Below are positions 26,469 to 34,739 of a stretch of 51,618 nucleotides of DNA, piece by piece. The stretch comes from Cyclobacteriaceae bacterium (GTDB lineage Bacteria > Bacteroidota > Bacteroidia > Cytophagales > Cyclobacteriaceae). The stretch covers positions 1 to 51,618 of the forward strand of contig JALONI010000010.1 of NCBI GenBank assembly GCA_025455015.1, in the 5' to 3' direction. The position numbers and the translations under genes are program-made. Positions within the stretch are counted from its first letter, which is position 1. Each line of letters opens with the position of its first letter. Under the pieces are notes generated by a model, which ran no database searches, was not told the DNA's origin, and was given only the letters and a program-made list of their open reading frames with translations.

Positions 26469-26503
26469 GCACAAACAGAACCTGTACTACGTTGACGACA
26501 ACT

Positions 26504-29500
26504 ATGCATCGCAATCGGCAAAGTTTCTTTTATCGCAAAGTGATGGCATGGGGTGTGGCCGCATGGCTTTGCCTCTCCTATCATGCGCAGGCGCAAACCC
26601 TCTCCGCTCATAACTGGTACTTTGGCAACTCGGTGCAGGGCATCCGCTTTGACCGCGGCAACAACGCGCCCGCCCTGGTCACCAATCAACAAACCCCTTT
26701 TGGCACAGCCGGTGCCGTGGTGGTCACAGACATCACCAACGGCAATCCGTTGTTTTACTCCGATGGTAACGTGGTGTATGATGCCACCCGGCAAGTGATG
26801 CTCAACACCGCGGGGCTGGGCGGGTTTACCGGTGGCAATCAACCGGTGGCCGTAACACCCATCCCGGGTCAACCCAACAAATATTTTGTGTTTGCCAACA
26901 GCGCCAACTTTACCACGGGCGGCACCGTGCGCAGGTTAGTCATTGACATGGCCCTTCCGGGGAATTCGATTTTCCCCGCTCCGCCTGCGGGCGCGGGCGA
27001 AGGTGCCGTGGCCGCCATCGGGTTGACAAACCGCTCGGAAGGAATGATTACCGTGCCGCATGCCAACGGCACCGACTTTTGGTTGATCACGCATCAAAAC
27101 GGAACAAGCACGTTTTCCGCCACACGCATTGAAGCAACCTCCTACACACCCCTGCCCGGCACGTTTACCACCAATGACATTACCCTAGCCGGACTGCCGG
27201 CTACGTCTGTGGCGCACTTCGCCTATCACGCAGCCACCGGCCGCTTGGCCGTGGCCCCGCAAGACCCGAATACCAATGCTGTCATTCTCGACTTTGACAA
27301 CAATGCCGGCACGTTTTCACTGAACCAGGTGGTCTTCAACTCAGGCTTCCCCTCGGTGGGCAATCAGGCATTTTATGACATCGAGTGGGACTTTGCCGGA
27401 CAGTATTTATATCTCTCGCGTCATGGCGATGGCACCACGCCCGCCAATGTTTTTCAATTTGACACCCAAGATCCAACGATCTCGCTTGCACCCCTGTTTT
27501 CCACGCCCCCGTTTCGAAGCTATGGCCTGCAGTATGGCCCCGACAGTGCCATGTATCACCTGTACCAGGCGGTAAACGGTGGGCCCTTTTTGGTGGGCCG
27601 CTTTACTGACACAGACACCGTGGCCAGCGAGGTGGACTACGAGGCGCTGCCGTTTGGTAGCATCAATTTCAATGGCACGCAGTTTCCTTCGTTTGTTCCG
27701 TTCAGCACACCCACACTCAATGTTGCCTTTACCTTCGCGGGTACGTGCGAACGAAATCCGGTCAGTTTTTTCCCGACTGTGACGCCCGCGGCCGACAGTT
27801 TGCGCTGGGATTTTGGTGATGGCGAAACCTCAGGCAATTGGAGCCCGATACACACCTACGGGGCAGCGGGCACATTCAATGTCTCGCTCACCGCTTTTTT
27901 TCAGGGGCAGCCGACCACGATTTCCCAACCGGTGACCATTAACCCTTTTCCGCTGCAGTTGCAGTTGGTGCCCGATACAACCGCCTGCCGTTCGGAGTTT
28001 CCGCCCAGCCCAACTCCCTTTTCCGTTCCATTGAGAATTCAAGGTGGCTCCGTGCCCGATGCTGATATTGTATGGTCGAACGGAGACATTGGCCCCAATT
28101 TAACGCCAGATGGCCCCGGGTTTTATTATGTGACTGTAACAACACCCACTTGTGTGGGGTATGCCAGCGTGAATGTGCGCGAATATGGTCTGCAAGACCA
28201 GCGGTTTAACATCTGGTACTTTGGTGACCGTGCGGGGATTGATTTCAACGTGCAGCCACCAGTCGGGTTGCCGGCAGGCACGCGTACGCTCAATGCGCCC
28301 GAGGGTGTGGCCATCGTGTGCGACCGCAATGGCGATGTGATTTTTTATACCGATGGCGACCGCGTTTTTGACGAAGACGACATCGAAGTGGACAACGGCA
28401 TTGGGGGCGATCCGCTCTCCACCCAAAGTGCCCTGATTGTGCCCGTGCCGGGCGATGAGACGCTGTACTACATCTTCACCACGCAAGCCGTCAATGGCGC
28501 ATCGGGTTATAGGCTCAGCTACTCGCTGTTTGATTTAAAACGCAATGCCGGCAAAGGCGACATTGTGCAAAAGAACATCACGCTCTTTACACGCAGCACC
28601 GAGCGCGTCACCTCCAACGGTCAGTGGCTCATTGCGCATGAATTCGGTAATGATGTATTTCGTGCCTATCCCATCACGGCCAATGGCATTGGCGATCCGG
28701 TATTTACTTCCATTGGTTCTATTCACGGTTTCACGCCCGAGCGGCAGGGAGAGGGATACCTAAAAATGGGTGGGCGCAGCCAAGTAGCCGTGGCACTGTC
28801 CAACTCACCCACCAACAACGTTCTCGAATTGTTTACACTGGTAGACTCCACCGGCCGACTCACTAATTTCCGCGCCCTCGATCTCAGCCCGTCCAACGGT
28901 CAGGTGTATGGAGTCGAGTTTTCCGGCAACCGGTTGTTTGCCACCATCAAGGGGCCGCCCTCAGAAATGGTTGAGTATTATATCGACTCCTTGGATCAGG
29001 TGTCTTTTCGTCAGCGCGTGCAAAACCCGGGGGAACTGGGTGCCATTGAAACAGGGCCGGACGGTCAAGTATATTTTGCCATCAACAACAACAACGCCCT
29101 GGGCACGATTCAAGTAAACGGAGGCGATGAACCCACCGATTTGTCGGTCTTCAATTTTACGGGCTTCCCGTTGGCAGCGGGTACGCAAAGTCGGTTGGGC
29201 TTGCCCAACTTTGTTCAATCAACAGGCAATGCAGCCGGTGGTCCGGATTTAATTATTGCCGGTTTTTGCTTTGGTCAGCCCACTCAATTTGATGTGGTTC
29301 CCACCGATCCCATTGATACCTGGACGCTAGCCTTTGGCGATGGCAACTCAGTACAGGACAGCGTACGTGCCACCTACACCTACGTTAACCCAACGCCCGC
29401 CATCAGTCCGGTCGTCTTCATTGTGAACTTGTCTATGACCAACCGCTGTGGGTTGGATACGCTGTTGACACGTCCCATTGAAATGTTCAACCCGCCCGCG

Positions 29501-31723
29501 TCTCCGAGCATTCCCGCGGCAGCGGCCTTGTGCACGGTCAACATCACCTTGGATGCCAACCAACCCGGCACCCCTAACCTGACCCACCAGTGGACGACCG
29601 GTGAAACCACACGCACCTTGTTCATCAGTCAGCAAGGTACCTATGGTGTCACCAATACCGACACCAATACGGGTTGTTCTTCCACCGCGCTGTCGATTTT
29701 GGTAGACAACCGACCGCAGGTAGAACTTGGTCCCGACCTCACGCTCTGCGAAAACACGCCAACCCCCGCGCTGGATGCGGGTAACGCGGGCTTGACCATT
29801 GTGTGGAGTGGAGCCGTGACCAGTTCGGGCAACTCCATTCAAATAGTAGACACCAGCGCGCCAGGTGTGTTCACGTACAACGTACAAGTGACGGATGCGG
29901 TAACCACCTGTACCACCTCCGACACAAAAACATATACCATCAATCCTTCTCCCTCCATCAGTCTGGGGCCTGTTGTCAATCCTAACTGCGGTGCATCAAC
30001 CGGAAGTTTCAGCTTCACGGAAAATGGTGTGAGCACGGGGCCATTTTCATTCACTGTCTCAGGGCCGGTGGCCGTGCCTCCCGGAGTAGACAGACCCAAC
30101 GCTTTTACCGTGAATACCGGAGCCATCCTTTCGGCCGGAACGTACGCGATTGTGGTGACCGATCAACTGTCGCAATGTGCCACGCTGCAAACGGTGGGGG
30201 TTTCGAATCCCAACTTCACGCTTGCCGCAACCCAAACAAATACCTGTGCTCCGGTTAATGTTGACCTGACGGTAACGGGTGGCGCAGCACCTTTCAACTA
30301 TCGGATAACCGGTTCGCAAACCAACGGGACGCCCGTAAATCTCACCTTCAACAATCAACCGGCCAATCGAACAATTCAACTGCCCGCGGGGAGCTACACG
30401 GCAGAAGCAACTGCTGCGGGATGCGTATCAACCACCCCCCTGGTGGTAACGGTTGATCCTCCCGTGCCCTTCAATTTTGATTTAAATAACTTCTGCTCAA
30501 GCCCCACCACGCGCACGATTGGCGTGGTTCCGGTGGCCGGTGCTACCTATGCTTGGAGCGGCCCCAACATCCAGGGCGCCACCACCAATCCATCCATACA
30601 AATCGGCAGCACGCCAGCGGGTACATTTACCTACAACGTCACCGTTACCCCTGGCTCGGCCGGACAATGCCCCAACACGCAATCCGTCAACGTGACGATA
30701 CCCGTGCCGGTGGTGCCTGATTTCACGGTGCCCGATGGATGCGCGGATGTGATCACACTGACGGCCACCCCCGCGGGATCCAATTTGACCTATCGTTGGT
30801 ACCGAAACGGATCGGCCACACCCCTGCCCAACTCGGGGCGCTCCATTTCTTTGGGTGTGAATGACGATGGCGACTACCAAGTGGAGATCGTCAGTTCGGC
30901 CTTGGGCGCGTGCCCGGTTCGTTCGGCTGTAAAACCGGTCACCATCGTTGGCCCCATCACGGCCACCATCTTGCCTACCGCTCCCTGCGACAACAATCAG
31001 CCCTTCCGTTTGGAGGTGTCTTCCAACGTAACCACGGGCGTCACCTACGAATGGCGGTTTAACAATCAGGTCATCGACAACGCGGCCGTCACCAACCAAA
31101 CCAGCAACGGCACCTATACGGCCATCGTCACCAGCAACAGGTGCAGCGCCCAGGACGACATCACCATCACCAAAGCCCCCGTGCCGTTGGGCGATCTGCC
31201 CGAGCGTGCCCTCATCTGTGCCGATGCCGAAAACCCGGACCCGGAAACCTCGCGTATTGATTTGGACCCCGGTGCCTTTCAAAGCTATGCGTGGTTTAAA
31301 GACCAGGTGAGCTTGGGCATCACCACCCGCGTGCTCACGGCCGATGCCCCGGGCCTTTTTGAAGTGGACATTACCAACACGTTTGGCTGTGTGTCGCGCG
31401 ATCGCACCGAGGTGGAAAATGACTGCGTGCCGCGCATTGTGGCCCCTACCGCGTTCCGGCCTTCGAGCCAGCAGGCAGCCAACCGCGCCTTCAACGTGTT
31501 CAGCTTCTTTATCACCGATGATTTCCAGATTTTGATTTACAACCGCTGGGGCGAGTTGGTATTCGAGTCCAAGGATCGCTTTTTCCAATGGAACGGCACC
31601 TACAACAACACAGGCGCGGTGTTGCCCTCGGGCACCTACGCATACGTGGTTCGGTACGTGAGCCGCTTCCGCCCGGAAAACGGAGTGCAGGAACAGCGCG
31701 GTGGTGTGGTACTGTTGCGATAG
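26504..31723 (+). CDS. Giant T9SS type-B surface protein with PKD and Ig-like repeats
   Basis: A 1739-residue secreted protein, adhesin-like. A signal peptide lies at about residues 8-32 (VMAWGVAAWLCLSYHAQA). Two homologous propeller-like modules follow, opening NWYFGNSVQGIRF (about residue 38) and IWYFGDRAGIDF (about 575). Each ends in a PKD-type domain, with WDFGDGETSGNW and LAFGDGNSVQDSVRATYTY. Then come a long row of Ig/SprB-like beta-sandwich repeats with paired cysteines, and a type-B T9SS C-terminal domain of about 93 residues (PTAFRPSSQQAANRAF, IYNRWGELVF, LPSGTYAYVVRY). The start is the ATG at 26504; an upstream open stretch lies over the promoter. The divergent PorP/SprF gene is its likely export partner. 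Confidence 0.92.
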   Translation: MHRNRQSFFYRKVMAWGVAAWLCLSYHAQAQTLSAHNWYFGNSVQGIRFDRGNNAPALVTNQQTPFGTAGAVVVTDITNGNPLFYSDGNVVYDATRQVMLNTAGLGGFTGGNQPVAVTPIPGQPNKYFVFANSANFTTGGTVRRLVIDMALPGNSIFPAPPAGAGEGAVAAIGLTNRSEGMITVPHANGTDFWLITHQNGTSTFSATRIEATSYTPLPGTFTTNDITLAGLPATSVAHFAYHAATGRLAVAPQDPNTNAVILDFDNNAGTFSLNQVVFNSGFPSVGNQAFYDIEWDFAGQYLYLSRHGDGTTPANVFQFDTQDPTISLAPLFSTPPFRSYGLQYGPDSAMYHLYQAVNGGPFLVGRFTDTDTVASEVDYEALPFGSINFNGTQFPSFVPFSTPTLNVAFTFAGTCERNPVSFFPTVTPAADSLRWDFGDGETSGNWSPIHTYGAAGTFNVSLTAFFQGQPTTISQPVTINPFPLQLQLVPDTTACRSEFPPSPTPFSVPLRIQGGSVPDADIVWSNGDIGPNLTPDGPGFYYVTVTTPTCVGYASVNVREYGLQDQRFNIWYFGDRAGIDFNVQPPVGLPAGTRTLNAPEGVAIVCDRNGDVIFYTDGDRVFDEDDIEVDNGIGGDPLSTQSALIVPVPGDETLYYIFTTQAVNGASGYRLSYSLFDLKRNAGKGDIVQKNITLFTRSTERVTSNGQWLIAHEFGNDVFRAYPITANGIGDPVFTSIGSIHGFTPERQGEGYLKMGGRSQVAVALSNSPTNNVLELFTLVDSTGRLTNFRALDLSPSNGQVYGVEFSGNRLFATIKGPPSEMVEYYIDSLDQVSFRQRVQNPGELGAIETGPDGQVYFAINNNNALGTIQVNGGDEPTDLSVFNFTGFPLAAGTQSRLGLPNFVQSTGNAAGGPDLIIAGFCFGQPTQFDVVPTDPIDTWTLAFGDGNSVQDSVRATYTYVNPTPAISPVVFIVNLSMTNRCGLDTLLTRPIEMFNPPASPSIPAAAALCTVNITLDANQPGTPNLTHQWTTGETTRTLFISQQGTYGVTNTDTNTGCSSTALSILVDNRPQVELGPDLTLCENTPTPALDAGNAGLTIVWSGAVTSSGNSIQIVDTSAPGVFTYNVQVTDAVTTCTTSDTKTYTINPSPSISLGPVVNPNCGASTGSFSFTENGVSTGPFSFTVSGPVAVPPGVDRPNAFTVNTGAILSAGTYAIVVTDQLSQCATLQTVGVSNPNFTLAATQTNTCAPVNVDLTVTGGAAPFNYRITGSQTNGTPVNLTFNNQPANRTIQLPAGSYTAEATAAGCVSTTPLVVTVDPPVPFNFDLNNFCSSPTTRTIGVVPVAGATYAWSGPNIQGATTNPSIQIGSTPAGTFTYNVTVTPGSAGQCPNTQSVNVTIPVPVVPDFTVPDGCADVITLTATPAGSNLTYRWYRNGSATPLPNSGRSISLGVNDDGDYQVEIVSSALGACPVRSAVKPVTIVGPITATILPTAPCDNNQPFRLEVSSNVTTGVTYEWRFNNQVIDNAAVTNQTSNGTYTAIVTSNRCSAQDDITITKAPVPLGDLPERALICADAENPDPETSRIDLDPGAFQSYAWFKDQVSLGITTRVLTADAPGLFEVDITNTFGCVSRDRTEVENDCVPRIVAPTAFRPSSQQAANRAFNVFSFFITDDFQILIYNRWGELVFESKDRFFQWNGTYNNTGAVLPSGTYAYVVRYVSRFRPENGVQEQRGGVVLLR

Positions 31724-31733
31724 TCATAAATTT

Positions 31734-31838
31734 AAAATTCGAAATTCAAGATTCGAAATTCAGAAAGAGATGCCTTGTGCATCAATGGATTGGTTATACG
31801 GGCGGAAAGAGAATTTTGAACGTTGAATTTTGAATTTT
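31734..31838. repeat. Long imperfect inverted repeat upstream of the acyl carrier protein gene
   Basis: A 28-base left arm (31734-31761) and a 28-base right arm (31811-31838) are inverted copies matching at 24 of 28 positions; two of the mismatches would be G-U pairs in RNA. Both arms are built from short AAATTC/GAATTT units. The 49-base loop contains a small ATGC...GCAT hairpin. The right arm includes the presumed -33 TTG of the downstream promoter. Confidence 0.75.
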
Positions 31839-31850
31839 CATTTAGCTTTG
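31823..31850 (+). promoter_or_regulatory. Promoter of the acyl carrier protein gene
   Basis: TTG at 31823-31825, a 17-base spacer and an exact -7 box TAGCTTTG at 31843-31850. The ATG at 31856 begins five bases after the box, so the mRNA should be nearly leaderless. Confidence 0.65.
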
Positions 31851-31855
31851 TGGCC

Positions 31856-32095
31856 ATGCAAGACGTACAAAAGAAAATTGCCGCCATCTTAATTGATAAA
31901 CTGGGTATCCCGGAATCGGAAATTACTCCGGATGCCAGCTTTGTGCGCGACTTGGGTATCGACTCGTTGGACTATGCCGAGCTGGTAATGGAGTTTGAGC
32001 AGACGTTTGACATCAAGATACCCGATGACGATGCCGAGAAAATGCAGACCATCGGGCAGGCGGCTGCGTACATTGCGTCCAAACTAGCCAAGTAG
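31856..32095 (+). CDS. acpP: Acyl carrier protein
   Basis: A 79-residue acyl carrier protein. The phosphopantetheine attachment serine is S37 in the motif LGIDSLDYAELV, flanked by the usual helices (KKIAAILIDKLGI, MEFEQTFDIKIPDDDAEKM, IGQAAAYIASKLA). It carries growing acyl chains as thioesters in fatty-acid or related synthesis. Bacteroidota housekeeping acpP usually sits directly before fabF and rnc; this copy stands alone between a surface-protein gene and a convergent oxidoreductase, so it may be an additional carrier. GIDSLD instead of the common G(A/V)DSLD is a small difference. The ATG at 31856 is chosen because the promoter box ends just before it. Confidence 0.93.
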   Translation: MQDVQKKIAAILIDKLGIPESEITPDASFVRDLGIDSLDYAELVMEFEQTFDIKIPDDDAEKMQTIGQAAAYIASKLAK

Positions 32096-32298
32096 CTACG
32101 GCTGTCCTACCAACGAGCTGTACGGGGGCAGGAGCGAATCGTTTTTCTCCGCTCGTCATGCGCAGCGCACCGTTCTCCCCACGCGTTCCAACAAGAAAAA
32201 AGAAATTCCTGCGCTTCCCGTTCGCCTTCTCTGCCGGGTTCCAACGGCTTCATGCGTGGTGCCTTGCCTGAATGAGTTGCGGCTGATTTCCACGACTT

Positions 32299-32330
32299 AA
32301 AAAAAGCCCGCCATGGGTTAGATGACGGGC
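32299..32330 (-). terminator. Rho-independent terminator of the GMC oxidoreductase operon
   Basis: Read on the minus strand, a GCCCG/CGGGC stem extended by three more pairs across one mismatch is followed by a run of seven T (the A-run 32299-32305 on +). It lies 22 bases after the small-subunit stop codon. Confidence 0.8.
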
Positions 32331-32352
32331 GGTTGAATGAAAAACACGTGGC

Positions 32353-32928
32353 TCAGGAAGCCCACGCCCTTCCTACTTCGGCCAGGGGGGCGCATCCGTT
32401 GTAACGGCCGGGTACAGCTTCGTATTGCAATACTTGGGTGGCCCCCGGCTCGCTGGTAAAAAATCCCAACAAGGTCAATTCCTTCACCATCAACACAAAT
32501 GGTTTGGGCTCCCATGACTTGGCCCGCGCGGCCTCTGCGGCTGGGTCGTGGTGTTTGCGGTAGCCCTCTGCCTGCTGGGCCGGTTCCAGGTAAACGAACG
32601 TGTCGCCAAAAGAAGCTTTCATATCGGCTTCAAACGCGGTGAGGCCCGTTAAAAAGCGCTGCTGTTCTTCGGGCGAGTGGCACTCTCTGAGTATCTGGTC
32701 GATAAACGCGGGCACGCCCACTTCCTTGGCCCCGGGCGTGTCGGTTTTGGGGATGATCAGCTGGGCCAATTCACTCACCGTTTCGGCTTGTTCTTTGGTG
32801 AAGAACGAAGGGGTGTACGTGAGTTCAGGCGCGGCCTTGCACCCATTCATGATGCCCATGAGCGCGGGGGCGCTGATGGCATAGCCCAATACAAGGGCGG
32901 TGCGTTGTAATGCTTCTCTCCTATTCAT
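32353..32928 (-). CDS. Gluconate 2-dehydrogenase subunit 3 family protein (Tat-type small subunit)
   Basis: A 191-residue protein of the gluconate 2-dehydrogenase subunit 3 family. Its N-terminus NRREALQRTALVLGYAIS looks like a twin-arginine signal, followed by a cysteine in MNGCKAA that could be lipid-modified. The core pattern (FFTKEQAETVSELAQLIIPKTDTPGA, VGVPAFIDQIL, LGFFTSEPGATQVLQYEAVP) is characteristic. In characterised gluconate dehydrogenases this small subunit partners a flavin subunit of the GMC family and carries the Tat signal that brings the partner to the periplasm. It lies four bases after the GMC gene, consistent with such a pair. Confidence 0.9.
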   Translation of the reverse strand: MNRREALQRTALVLGYAISAPALMGIMNGCKAAPELTYTPSFFTKEQAETVSELAQLIIPKTDTPGAKEVGVPAFIDQILRECHSPEEQQRFLTGLTAFEADMKASFGDTFVYLEPAQQAEGYRKHHDPAAEAARAKSWEPKPFVLMVKELTLLGFFTSEPGATQVLQYEAVPGRYNGCAPLAEVGRAWAS

Positions 32929-32932
32929 ACAG

Positions 32933-34648
32933 CTATAGGTTTTGTTTTTTCAATTCTTGAACAGCGTAATCTACCGCACGGGCCGTGAAGGCCATGTACG
33001 TAAGCGAGGGGTTGACGCACGAGGCCGAGGTCATAAACGAGCCATCGGTCACAAACACGTTTTTGCAAGCATGCACCTGGTTGTACTTGTTAAGCACCGA
33101 AGTTTTGGGGTCTTTGCCCATGCGGGCGGTGCCCATTTCGTGGATGCCCAATCCCAAGCCGGTCGGGTTGTCGTAGGTGTAAATGTTTTTGATGCCTGCC
33201 GCTTCGAGCATTTCGGCCGCATCGTTTTTCATGTCCACGCGCATTTTTGTTTCGTTCTCATGAAACTCCGTGTCAAAGGTGAGCGTGGGCAACCCGTACT
33301 TGTCTTTTTTGTCGTAGTTCATCTCCACGTAGTTGCGGTGGTCGGGCAGCACTTCGCCAAAGCCCATGATGCCCATGGTCCATTTGCCGGGTTTGGTCAC
33401 GGCTTCTTTTAGGCCTGCGCCAAAGCTGGCTTCGGCCACCATGCGGCCCCATCCCTGACGGCCGGCACCTCCCTGGTAGCCAAAGCCACGCAGGTAGTCG
33501 CGTTTGTCTTTGCCAATGTTGCGGTAGCGCGGTATGTATACGCCATTGGCCCTGCGGCCGGCATAGTACATGTCATCAAAACCATCGTATTCGCCACCGG
33601 CCCCTACGCCCAAATGGTGATCCATGATGTTGTGCCCTAATTCGCCACTGTCGTTGCCCAGTCCGTTGGGGAAGCGCGTAGACTTGGAGTTCATCAAAAT
33701 ATAGGTGGAGCCCATCGTGGACGCACACAAGAATACGACCTTGGCATAGAACTCCAGTTGCTCACCCGTTTCGGCATCCAATACTTTTACGCCTTTGGCT
33801 TTCCCGGATGGCTCATCGTAGATCAACTCATAAACAATGGAGTTGGCCCGCAGTGTCATGTTGCCCGTTTTGGCGGCCGCGGGCAACGTAGAGGAGTTAC
33901 TGCTGAAGTAGGCCCCGTAGGGGCACCCGCGGCTGCAAAGATTGCGGTACTGGCAGTTGCCGCGCTGGGCACTTTCGCTATGCGAAAGCGGGCCGGTAAT
34001 GTGGGCCACGCGGCCAATGGTGAGCATGCGCCCAAATTTTTCCATCATGCTCTTCTTCACCTCCTTTTCCACACAATTTAATTCCATGGGTGGAAGAAAC
34101 ACACTGTCGGGTAGTTGGGGCAAGTTTTCAGACTGGCCACTGATGCCGACAAATTTTTCGACATACTCGTACCAGGGCGCGATTTCGGAGTAGCTCAATG
34201 GCCACGGAATAGCGATGCCCTCTTTGGCATTGGCTTCAAAATCCATGGGCGACCACCGATAGCTTTGGCGGCCCCACATGATGGAGCGGCCACCGACATG
34301 GTAGCCGCGCATCCAGTCAAATCGCTTGCCCTCCTTTTCGGTGTAGGGGTTTTCCAAATCATTGACAAACCAGTGTTTGGTGGATTGGCGCACGGTATAG
34401 CCGGTTCGGTTTTGCACGCCTTGCTGCTTCAGGTCTTCCTGCGTGGGGCGGTCGGCATTTTCAAACTCCCAAATGTCTTTGGTGGCGGTGGGGTAGTTGG
34501 GGTGCTCCACGTTGCGGCCGCGCTCCAGCACCAGCGTTTTGAGTCCTTTTTGCGTGAGCTCTTTGGCAGCCCACCCCCCGCTGATGCCGGTGCCTACCAC
34601 GATGGCATCATACGTGAGTTCCTTCTCAGCGTCAATGTTTAGGTTCAT
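32933..34648 (-). CDS. GMC family FAD-dependent oxidoreductase (large subunit)
   Basis: A 571-residue flavoprotein of the glucose-methanol-choline family. The FAD dinucleotide site is VVGTGISGGWAAKELTQKG near residue 17, and LERGRNVEHP follows. HVGGRSIMWGRQSYR is the second FAD element, and the C-terminal HEMGTARMG and NPSLTYMAFTARAVDYA blocks complete the fold. A cysteine cluster (CQYRNLCSRGCPYGA) near residue 240 is typical of gluconate dehydrogenase-like members. It has no signal peptide of its own, so export would depend on the adjacent Tat-type subunit. The natural substrate, a sugar or polyol, is not known. No cytochrome c subunit is adjacent. A weak 7-of-8 box lies at 34699-34706. Confidence 0.92.
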   Translation of the reverse strand: MNLNIDAEKELTYDAIVVGTGISGGWAAKELTQKGLKTLVLERGRNVEHPNYPTATKDIWEFENADRPTQEDLKQQGVQNRTGYTVRQSTKHWFVNDLENPYTEKEGKRFDWMRGYHVGGRSIMWGRQSYRWSPMDFEANAKEGIAIPWPLSYSEIAPWYEYVEKFVGISGQSENLPQLPDSVFLPPMELNCVEKEVKKSMMEKFGRMLTIGRVAHITGPLSHSESAQRGNCQYRNLCSRGCPYGAYFSSNSSTLPAAAKTGNMTLRANSIVYELIYDEPSGKAKGVKVLDAETGEQLEFYAKVVFLCASTMGSTYILMNSKSTRFPNGLGNDSGELGHNIMDHHLGVGAGGEYDGFDDMYYAGRRANGVYIPRYRNIGKDKRDYLRGFGYQGGAGRQGWGRMVAEASFGAGLKEAVTKPGKWTMGIMGFGEVLPDHRNYVEMNYDKKDKYGLPTLTFDTEFHENETKMRVDMKNDAAEMLEAAGIKNIYTYDNPTGLGLGIHEMGTARMGKDPKTSVLNKYNQVHACKNVFVTDGSFMTSASCVNPSLTYMAFTARAVDYAVQELKKQNL

Positions 34649-34739
34649 TGTGAATACGGGTTAATAAGTCGATTCGTTAACCGGAATAAAAATCGATTAA
34701 AAGGTAGATGAATTTTTTGTGAAAATCCTAACCGCCTGT

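Noticed and set aside
30497-31588. A 363-codon open frame on - opposite the giant surface protein
   Set aside because: Low-complexity G/R/H/V composition typical of the antisense of T- and N-rich repeats; no family resemblance.
31734-31838. Insertion sequence or CRISPR fragment
   Set aside because: Only two inverted arms are present, without transposase, target duplication or regularly spaced direct repeats.
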